A stretch of 64,000 bases of DNA from Caulobacter sp. 602-1 (GTDB lineage: Bacteria > Pseudomonadota > Alphaproteobacteria > Caulobacterales > Caulobacteraceae): NCBI RefSeq assembly GCF_003931565.1, contig NZ_RRYI01000009.1, forward strand, positions 1 through 64,000, read 5' to 3'. This document shows positions 58,276 to 64,000 of this stretch, in pieces. The notes beneath the pieces are model-generated. The model did no database searches and was not told where the DNA came from. It worked only from the letters and a program-made list of their open reading frames with translations. Position 1 is the stretch's first letter, and every line of letters begins with the position of its first letter. The translations under genes and the position numbers were made by a program.

Positions 58276-59856
58276 CTAGAACGTCAGCGCGCGCGCTTCC
58301 TTCACGTGCGGCAGGGCCTGGATCTTGGCCAGCAGTTCGGCGGCCGGAGCCTGGTCGACGCCCACCAGGGCGATAGCGTCGGCGTCGGCCGAGAGGCGGC
58401 CCAGGTTGAAGGTGGCGATGTTGACGCCCGCCTCGCCCAACAGCATGCCCAACGCGCCGATGAAGCCCGGCTTGTCCAGGTTGTTGATGTAGAGCATGGC
58501 TGGCGAGAAGGCCGCGTCCAGCTCCATGCCCTTGACCTCGACGACGCGCGGGGCGCCGGCGATCACCGTGCCGGCGAAGCTGCGCTTGCCCTTCTCGGTG
58601 GTGATGGTCACGCGCATCAGGCTGTCATAGGTGGGGCTGACTTCCTGACGGCTCTCCGAGACGGTGATGCCGCGCTCCTTGGCGATGGCCGGGGCCGAGA
58701 CCATGTTGATCTCGGCCAGCATCGGCTTCAGCACGCCGGCCAGGGCGGCGGAGGTCATCGGCTTGACGTTGAGGTTGCTGACCTCGCCCTCGAAGGCGAT
58801 GTCGATCGCGGTGATGCCGAAGTCGACCATCTGGCCGGCCAGGGCGCCGATCTTCTCGGCCAGGGCCACGAAAGGCTTCAGCTTCGGCGCTTCCTCGGCC
58901 GTGATCGAGGGGCTGTTGAGGGCGTTGGTGACCGCGCCGGTCAGCAGGTAGTCGCTGACCTGCTCGGCGACCTGCAGGGCCACGTTCTCCTGCGCTTCCG
59001 AGGTGCTGGCGCCCAGGTGGGGGGTAGCCACGACCTTGTCCGAGCCGAACAGCGGGTTTTCCTTGGCCGGCTCGGTGACGAAGACGTCGAAGCCGGCGCC
59101 GCCGACATGACCGCTGTCGAGCAGGGCGCGCAGGGCGACCTCATCGACCAGGCCGCCACGGGCGCAGTTGACGATCAGCACGCCCTTCTTGGTCTTGGCC
59201 AGGTTCTCGGCCGACAGGATGTTGCGGGTCTTGTCGGTCAGCGGGGTGTGCAGGGTGATGACGTCGGCGCGGGCCAGCAGGTCTTCGAGCTCGACCTTCT
59301 CGACGCCCATCTCGACGGCGCGCTCGGGGCTCAGGAAGGGGTCATAGGCCACGACCTTCATCTTCAGGCCCAGGGCGCGGTCGGCGACGATCGAGCCGAT
59401 GTTGCCGGCGCCGATCAGGCCCAGGGTCTTGGCGTACAGCTCCACGCCCATGAAGCGGTTCTTCTCCCACTTGCCGGCCTGGGTCGAGACGTCGGCGGCG
59501 GGGATCTGGCGGGCCAGGGCGAACATCATGGCGATGGCGTGTTCGGCCGTGGTGATCGAGTTGCCGAAGGGCGTGTTCATCACGACGATGCCCTTGGCCG
59601 TGGCGGCCGGGATGTCGACATTGTCGACGCCGATGCCGGCGCGGGCGATGACGCGCAGCTTGTGGGCGGCGGCGATGACGTCCTTGTCGAGCTTGGCGCC
59701 CGAGCGGATGGCGACGCCGTCATAGTCGCCGATCACGGCGATCAGCTCGTCCTTCGACAGGCCGACCTTGATGTCGAAATCGACGCCGCGGTTCTTGAAG
59801 ATGTCGACGGCGGCGGGGCTGAGCTTGTCAGCGATGAGAACGCGGGGAGCGGTCAT
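58276..59856 (-). CDS. serA: D-3-phosphoglycerate dehydrogenase
   Basis: A 526-aa long-type SerA, the first step of serine synthesis from 3-phosphoglycerate. The substrate/NAD domains include GLIGAGNIGSIVADRALGLK, catalytic Arg in VNCARGGLVDE and catalytic His in VATPHLGAST. The intervening ASB domain and the C-terminal ACT domain (DKPGFIGALGMLLGEAGVNI; ends ALPHVKEARALTF) are complete, so serine feedback is possible. It starts MTAPRVLIADKL with AAGGA 8 nt upstream. It is 149 nt downstream of serC, with a dispersed repeat in the gap. Confidence 0.97.
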   Translation of the reverse strand: MTAPRVLIADKLSPAAVDIFKNRGVDFDIKVGLSKDELIAVIGDYDGVAIRSGAKLDKDVIAAAHKLRVIARAGIGVDNVDIPAATAKGIVVMNTPFGNSITTAEHAIAMMFALARQIPAADVSTQAGKWEKNRFMGVELYAKTLGLIGAGNIGSIVADRALGLKMKVVAYDPFLSPERAVEMGVEKVELEDLLARADVITLHTPLTDKTRNILSAENLAKTKKGVLIVNCARGGLVDEVALRALLDSGHVGGAGFDVFVTEPAKENPLFGSDKVVATPHLGASTSEAQENVALQVAEQVSDYLLTGAVTNALNSPSITAEEAPKLKPFVALAEKIGALAGQMVDFGITAIDIAFEGEVSNLNVKPMTSAALAGVLKPMLAEINMVSAPAIAKERGITVSESRQEVSPTYDSLMRVTITTEKGKRSFAGTVIAGAPRVVEVKGMELDAAFSPAMLYINNLDKPGFIGALGMLLGEAGVNIATFNLGRLSADADAIALVGVDQAPAAELLAKIQALPHVKEARALTF

Positions 59857-59888
59857 GGAGGATTTCCTTGCGGAGAATGTTTGCGAAA

Positions 59889-59996
59889 GCCCCCTCCACC
59901 GCCGTTCGGCGGTCCCCTTCCCCCAGAGGGGGAGGGAGGATCCTATTCCGCCCCCTTTCCGGGGGCGGACGGCCGCGCAGCGGCCAGGTGGGGGTA
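59889..59996. repeat. Dispersed intergenic repeat in the serC-serA gap
   Basis: Second copy of the element at 50321-50422. It has CCCCTCC near the left, AGAGGGGGAGGG in the middle and GGGGGCGGACGGCCGCGCAG, then CGGCCAGGTGGGGG, on the right. Both the order of blocks and the spacing are conserved. Confidence 0.7.
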
Positions 59997-60005
59997 AGCG
60001 TTGTC

Positions 60006-61178
60006 TTAAGCGGCGGCCAGTTCGGCCGAGACGGTGGCGAAGGCCCAGTCGAGCCAGGGCGTCAGAGCTTCCAGGTCGGAAGCCTCCACCGTGGCCCCGC
60101 ACCAGATGCGCAAACCGGCCGGGGCGTCGCGATAGCCGCCGATGTCGAGGGCCGCGCCCTCCTTCTCGAGCAGGCTGGCCAGCTTCTTGGCGAAGTCGGC
60201 CTGGGCGTCTTCCGGCAGGGCGGCGATCCGGGGATCGACCACCTTCAGGCACACCGAGGTGTTGGAGCGAATCTCCGGCGTGGCGGCCAGGAAATCGACC
60301 CAGTCGGTCTTGGCGACCCACTCGGCCAGCACGGCCAGATTCTGGTCGGCGCGGCCCCGCATGGCTTCCAGACCACCGATCGAGGCGGCCCACTTCAGCG
60401 CGTCCAGGGCGTCTTCCACGCAGAGCATCGACGGCGTGTTGATCGTCGCGCCCTCGAAGATGTCGGCGGCGATCTTGCCGTTCTTGGTCATGCGGAACAG
60501 CTTCGGCATCGGCCAGGCCGGCGTGTAGCTTTCCAGACGGGCCACGGCGCGCGGCGACAGGATCAGGATCCCGTGCGCCCCTTCGCCGCCCAGCGCCTTC
60601 TGCCAGGAGAAGGTCACGACATCGAGCTTCTCCCAGTCGAGTTCCTGAGCGAAGGCGGCGCTGGTCGCGTCGCAGATGGTGATGCCTTCACGGTCGGCCG
60701 AAATGAAGTCGGCGTTCGGGACGCGCACGCCCGAGGTCGTGCCGTTCCAGGTGAAGACCAGATCCTTGGTCGGATCGACCTTGGACGTGTCGGGCAACTG
60801 GCCGTACGGGGCGCTCAGCACCTCGACGTCGGGCAGCTTGAGTTGTTTGGTGACGTCCGTGACCCAGTCCTTGCCGAAGGACTCGAAGGCCAGCAGTTGC
60901 ACGGGGCGGGCGCCGAGCATCGACCACATGGCCATCTCGACCGCGCCGGTGTCCGAACCGGCGACGATGCCGATCAGGAAGTCGGCCGGGACCTCCAGCA
61001 CTTCGCGCGTCTGGTCGATGGCGGCCTTCAGGCGCGCCTTGCCCAGCTTGGAGCGGTGCGAGCGGCCCAGGACGGCGTTTCTGAGATTTTCGGGGGTCCA
61101 GCCGGGGCGCTTGGCGCAGGGGCCGGAAGAGAACTCGGGGCGAGCCGGGCGGATCGCCGGCTTGGCGAGGGTCGTCAT
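60006..61178 (-). CDS. serC: Phosphoserine aminotransferase
   Basis: A 390-aa PLP aminotransferase of the alphaproteobacterial SerC type (TIGR01365-like). It starts MTTLAKPAIRPARPEFSSGP with GGGAG 8 nt upstream. FSSGPCAKRPGW, LGRSHRSKLGKARL and the PLP lysine in VTFSWQKALGGEGAHG are visible. It converts 3-phosphohydroxypyruvate to phosphoserine, the second step of serine synthesis and also used in pyridoxal phosphate synthesis. It is first in the serC-serA operon, with a structured leader upstream. Confidence 0.95.
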   Translation of the reverse strand: MTTLAKPAIRPARPEFSSGPCAKRPGWTPENLRNAVLGRSHRSKLGKARLKAAIDQTREVLEVPADFLIGIVAGSDTGAVEMAMWSMLGARPVQLLAFESFGKDWVTDVTKQLKLPDVEVLSAPYGQLPDTSKVDPTKDLVFTWNGTTSGVRVPNADFISADREGITICDATSAAFAQELDWEKLDVVTFSWQKALGGEGAHGILILSPRAVARLESYTPAWPMPKLFRMTKNGKIAADIFEGATINTPSMLCVEDALDALKWAASIGGLEAMRGRADQNLAVLAEWVAKTDWVDFLAATPEIRSNTSVCLKVVDPRIAALPEDAQADFAKKLASLLEKEGAALDIGGYRDAPAGLRIWCGATVEASDLEALTPWLDWAFATVSAELAAA

Positions 61179-61189
61179 ATCGATGTCTC

Positions 61190-61227
61190 CCATCCTTACA
61201 GATGGACTGCATCCCGTTGGGGGGATG
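61190..61227 (-). ncRNA. Candidate serC-type structured leader
   Basis: On the minus strand two hairpins precede serC: CATCCC/GGGATG (61210-61227, 6-nt loop) and CCATC/GATGG (61190-61205, loop TGTAAG), the latter adjoining the Shine-Dalgarno GGGAG. The first arm could also pair with GGATGG of the second, giving alternative folds. A conserved serC RNA motif upstream of alphaproteobacterial serC-serA operons has been reported; assignment to it is by recall. Confidence 0.5.
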
Positions 61228-61314
61228 TGGCCCGCCGGCGAAGAACCGCGTTTCGGGGCAGATTGCAAGGGGAGATTTTTGCGAGGCGCGCGGCGTTTCG
61301 TCCGGTCGCGGCAA

Positions 61315-61755
61315 TTATTTTGCGGCGGCGTCCGAGGCCTTACGCCAACGCCGCGCCAGGATCGAGCCGGCCAGCAGGCACAGCAGGACGCCCAGGCTGA
61401 CCAGGTTATTCACCAGGGCGTAGAGGTTGTCGTATTTCCGAGCGGCCACGAGATAATAGGCATGCAGGCTGAACTGCACGCCTTGCAGCAGCACCGCAAC
61501 GCCCAGCCAGCGAGTCGCGTGGCGCACCGCCAGCATCAGCAGGCCTAGGGCCAGCACGCCGTCCAGCAGCAGATAAACCGCCCGGGTGACGCTCTTGTCC
61601 GTGATGGAGCCCGCCAGGGCGAAACCGAGGGTGATCGCCAGCACCAAGGCCGCGCCGCTGCGTTCGGGTCGCCCGCCACAGCGCCACGCGACAAAACACG
61701 TGGTCGCAAGAAGCAGCCAGCCGAAAAGGACTAACGGTTGCAGGTGCGAGAGCAT
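61315..61755 (-). CDS. Hypothetical four-helix membrane protein
   Basis: A 146-aa protein with four clear hydrophobic segments (PLVLFGWLLLATTCFVAW; GAALVLAITLGFALAG; AVYLLLDGVLALGLLMLAV; LVNNLVSLGVLLCLLAGSIL) and a basic C-terminal tail (RRWRKASDAAAK). No family is recognised. The Shine-Dalgarno AGAGG is buried in a perfect 10-bp hairpin just upstream (61761-61786), so translation may be controlled by structure. Confidence 0.7.
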   Translation of the reverse strand: MLSHLQPLVLFGWLLLATTCFVAWRCGGRPERSGAALVLAITLGFALAGSITDKSVTRAVYLLLDGVLALGLLMLAVRHATRWLGVAVLLQGVQFSLHAYYLVAARKYDNLYALVNNLVSLGVLLCLLAGSILARRWRKASDAAAK

Positions 61756-61760
61756 GATCT

Positions 61761-61786
61761 GGGCCTCTAACCTAGATTAGAGGCCC
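61761..61786 (-). promoter_or_regulatory. Hairpin sequestering a ribosome-binding site
   Basis: GGGCCTCTAA, 6-nt loop, TTAGAGGCCC: perfect 10-bp stem whose 3' arm on the minus strand contains the AGAGG Shine-Dalgarno, 5 nt before the ATG of the membrane-protein gene. It could be an upstream terminator, but no U-run follows. Confidence 0.5.
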
Positions 61787-61824
61787 AAAGGTATTAAACT
61801 ATTGCAATGTGCTTTTAACGAGAC

Positions 61825-62154
61825 TTAGACCGCCTCGCGGAGGCCCGTCGGAGAAACCAGTTGTTCCTCCTTGATGAAGCCGCCCATGCGCGTGCGGATG
61901 CCGACGCGCAGACGAGTCTCATCCAGTTGCTTGTGGGCGTCGACGATCGCCGTCCGCGCCGTCGCCAGAGCCTGGACGGCTTCAGCGAACTTGGCGCTGG
62001 CGCCGTTCCCGACCGTGGCCGACAGGCCCAGGTCCTTACGAGCCTGGATCAGTTCGGCCATCATTTCCATGACTTCCACCGTGGCCGCGTCCACCGCGGC
62101 TTCGGTCGCATACAGCTTGTTGGCCACTCGTTGAGCGACAAAGACCTTTTCCAA
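61825..62154 (-). CDS. Hypothetical helical protein
   Basis: A 109-aa soluble protein starting at TTG 62154 behind GGAGG (MEKVFVAQRVANKLYATEAA). It is almost entirely predicted helix, with alternating Ala, Val, Glu and Lys, and a conserved-looking RTRMGGFIKEEQLVSPTGLR tail. I recognise no domain. Two near-consensus CtrA boxes (62165-62203) lie directly upstream, so cell-cycle control is possible. Confidence 0.7.
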   Translation of the reverse strand: MEKVFVAQRVANKLYATEAAVDAATVEVMEMMAELIQARKDLGLSATVGNGASAKFAEAVQALATARTAIVDAHKQLDETRLRVGIRTRMGGFIKEEQLVSPTGLREAV

Positions 62155-62164
62155 ACCCGCCTCC

Positions 62165-62203
62165 TTAACGAAACACTAAGAAGAAAGGTAAATAGAATGT
62201 TAA
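62165..62203. promoter_or_regulatory. Two near-consensus CtrA boxes
   Basis: TTAA-N7-CTAA (62165-62179) and TAAA-N7-TTAA (62189-62203); each differs from TTAA-N7-TTAA by one base. They lie 11-49 nt upstream of the 109-aa gene and about 140 nt upstream of the divergent histidine kinase gene. Confidence 0.4.
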
Positions 62204-62339
62204 AGCAAAAGCAATGACGAAAATGCGCCCTAGCGTTGTTTTGTCGCGCTACTAGCCCCGGCCCTGGCTCGCGTTGGAAGCGAACCGTTAGGAACCTTGC
62301 GGCACACTGTCGCTACGTTGATGAATACCTGGACGTGGG

Positions 62340-64000
62340 ATGAGCAGCATCCGCAATCATAGCGGGTACACACACGCACCGTTGCAAGCGCGCATCGCCG
62401 GCGTGGCCCTGGCCACGACCGTGCTGGCGCTGGTGGCGGCATGCCTGTGTTTCATGCTGCAGCAGTGGAGCGTCGCGCGACAGGAAGCCCGCGCCAATCA
62501 CGAGATCCTGGCCCAGATGGCCGCCGCCGGCGCCGCCGCGCCGCTGGCCGATCACAATATGGTCGGCGTCTATCGCGCCCTGGAAGCCGTCGCCAAGGCC
62601 CCCAGCGTGGCGGGCGTGCGCATCACCGACGCCAAGGGGCGCGTCGTCGCCCAACTGGGCGCGGCCAATCCGGCCGACACCGACACCTTGACCCGCCCCA
62701 TCAAACTCGCCTCGCAGGATGTCGGCACGCTGGTGCTGCTGGCCGAGCATCCGGGCCTGGGTCAGACCCTGGCCCGCGACCTGGCCCTGACCGGCGCCCT
62801 GTTCTTCGGCGCGGCCGGTTTGGCGATTCTCCTGGCCAACAGCCTGGCGCGCCGCCTGGCGCGGCCGATGGAGCGCCTGTCGGAAGCCATGCACGAAACC
62901 GCCGTCGGGGGTCGCTTCAAGGCCGTCGAGCAGACTGCCGACGACGATGTCTTCCAGAGCCTGACCGACAGCTTCAACCATCTGGTCAGCCGCCTCGAGG
63001 CCAACGACCACGACCTGCGCGGCGCCATGGCCGAGCTGGTCAGGGCGCGCGACGACGCCAACGCCGCCAACGTCCTGAAGTCGCACTTCCTGGCCAATAT
63101 GAGCCACGAGATCCGTACGCCGCTCAACGGCGTTCTGGCCATGGCCGAGCTGATGGCCATGGACAAGATGAGCGACACCCAGCGCGAACGCCTGAAGGTG
63201 ATCCGCGAATCGGGCGCGGTGCTGCTGGGCGTGCTGAACGACGTGCTGGACCTCTCCAAGATCGAGGCGGGGCGCCTGGAGATCACGGACCGCCCGTTCG
63301 ATATCGCCCAACTGGCCCAGTCGATCCGCGAAACCTACGCGCCCCAGGCCCGCGACAAGGGCCTGGCCTTCGAGGTCGCCGTCGCGCCCGAGGCTCAAGG
63401 ACTGTGGCGCGGCGACGCCGACCGCCTGCGCCAGATCCTGGGCAACCTGATCGCCAACGCCCTGAAGTTCACCCTGGAAGGCGCGGTCGCCGTCAGGTTC
63501 GCCTCGGCCGAGGACGGCTCGGGCCTGCGGATCGACGTGGCCGACACCGGTATCGGCATCTCGCCCGAGATTCTGCCGCGCCTGTTCGACAAGTTCGTCC
63601 AGGCCGACAGCTCGACCACTCGCCGTTTCGGCGGCTCTGGCCTGGGCCTGGCCATCTGCCGCGAGCTGGCGGTGCTGATGGACGGCTCGATCAAGGTCCA
63701 GAGCCGCGAGGGCCGCGGCTCGACCTTCACCGTCCTGGTCGCTCTGCCCCGCGAGGAGGCCATCACCGACGTCCACTATATCGACGACGATCACGTCCCC
63801 GCGCCGGACGCCGCGCCAGCCGAGACGGCCCGCCTGCGCGTACTGGCGGCCGATGACAATCCGACCAACCAGAAGGTCGTCGCCGCCGTCCTGACCCCGC
63901 TGAACGCCGAAGTGACCCTGGTCGCCGACGGCCAGGCCTGCGTCGAGGCCTGGCGAACCGGCGCCTTCGACATCGTGCTGATGGACATCCACATGCCCGT
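62340..64000 (+). CDS. Hybrid sensor histidine kinase, 5' part (partial at window edge)
   Basis: At least 553 aa. TM1 is at about residues 19-40 (IAGVALATTVLALVAACLCF), followed by a small periplasmic sensor domain, TM2 near residues 155-170 and a HAMP region (ARRLARPMERLSEAM). The dimerisation and phosphoacceptor helix is FLANMSHEIRTPLNGVLAMA, and the ATPase has NLIANALKFT, DTGIGISPE and GGSGLGLAICRELA. After a linker, a receiver domain begins (LRVLAADDNPTNQKVVAAVL) with the phosphoacceptor Asp in IVLMDIHMP near the edge, so this is a hybrid kinase. The signal is unknown. Confidence 0.93.
   Translation, partial: MSSIRNHSGYTHAPLQARIAGVALATTVLALVAACLCFMLQQWSVARQEARANHEILAQMAAAGAAAPLADHNMVGVYRALEAVAKAPSVAGVRITDAKGRVVAQLGAANPADTDTLTRPIKLASQDVGTLVLLAEHPGLGQTLARDLALTGALFFGAAGLAILLANSLARRLARPMERLSEAMHETAVGGRFKAVEQTADDDVFQSLTDSFNHLVSRLEANDHDLRGAMAELVRARDDANAANVLKSHFLANMSHEIRTPLNGVLAMAELMAMDKMSDTQRERLKVIRESGAVLLGVLNDVLDLSKIEAGRLEITDRPFDIAQLAQSIRETYAPQARDKGLAFEVAVAPEAQGLWRGDADRLRQILGNLIANALKFTLEGAVAVRFASAEDGSGLRIDVADTGIGISPEILPRLFDKFVQADSSTTRRFGGSGLGLAICRELAVLMDGSIKVQSREGRGSTFTVLVALPREEAITDVHYIDDDHVPAPDAAPAETARLRVLAADDNPTNQKVVAAVLTPLNAEVTLVADGQACVEAWRTGAFDIVLMDIHMP

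Overview
The window is GC-rich alphaproteobacterial chromosome, most likely from the genus Caulobacter. Supporting points are the Caulobacter-like EF-G and RNA polymerase sequences, a LexA box of the alphaproteobacterial GTTC-N7-GTTC type in front of an imuA-imuB-dnaE2 cassette, sigma-73-style promoters (TTGNNN, 17 nt, TANANN, twice with the GCTAAA form), near-consensus CtrA boxes and EcfG/SigT-like GGAAC...CGTT promoters. I see no rRNA, CRISPR array, insertion sequence, prophage or integron. The genus assignment is inference from sequence recall, not from a search.

The left 36 kb is a minus-strand backbone of transcription and translation genes in the classical order: tRNA-Trp, secE, nusG, rplK, rplA, rplJ, rplL, rpoB, rpoC, rpsL, rpsG, fusA, tuf (tuf is cut by the left edge). 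The order is intact, but four inserts of unrelated genes break it into blocks: 26.4-34.7 kb between nusG and rplK; 22.3-25.0 kb between rplA and rplJ; 19.0-20.8 kb between rplL and rpoB; and 3.7-10.3 kb between rpoC and rpsL. Good promoters can be read for four blocks (tRNA-Trp/secE/nusG, rplKA, rplJL, str), and hairpin terminators follow nusG, rplA, rplL and rpoC. Perfect stem-loops also sit between rpsG and fusA and between fusA and tuf.

The 26.4-34.7 kb insert is the most accessory-looking part. It holds three divergent regulator/enzyme pairs: TetR with a serine-palmitoyltransferase-like enzyme, HxlR with an SDR and a DsbA-like isomerase, and TetR with a Tet(X)-like flavin monooxygenase. 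Each has a palindrome or inverted repeat in its intergenic gap. A secreted DUF885 peptidase and a FabA dehydratase follow. The other inserts carry a secreted alpha/beta-hydrolase fused to a HIT domain, a flavoprotein translationally coupled to an orphan VapB-like antitoxin, a chemoreceptor, a CocE-type hydrolase, YqeY, a GST and small stress-type proteins.

From 36 to 64 kb lie a small lipoprotein, ferredoxin-NADP reductase (fpr), moeA, a membrane nucleotide-sugar dehydratase, a DUF3597/thioredoxin-reductase-like pair, the large catalase katE divergent from a CytX-type transporter, and the SOS mutagenesis operon imuA-imuB-dnaE2. They are followed by a single-chain biotin-dependent acyl-CoA carboxylase, an unrecognised 245-aa protein, an FkbM methyltransferase, a VanZ-like protein, the serine operon serC-serA with a structured leader, two small unknown genes, and the 5' part of a hybrid histidine kinase cut by the right edge.

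Threads that join these genes are several SigT-like promoters in front of small stress-type genes and katE, a repeat element shared by the imuB/dnaE2 and serC/serA gaps, and operator-like inverted repeats beside each local regulator. I found no clear, wholly new multi-gene system. The best candidates for something undescribed are the hydrolase-HIT fusion, the antitoxin-flavoprotein coupling and the three-module regulator island inside the ribosomal backbone.
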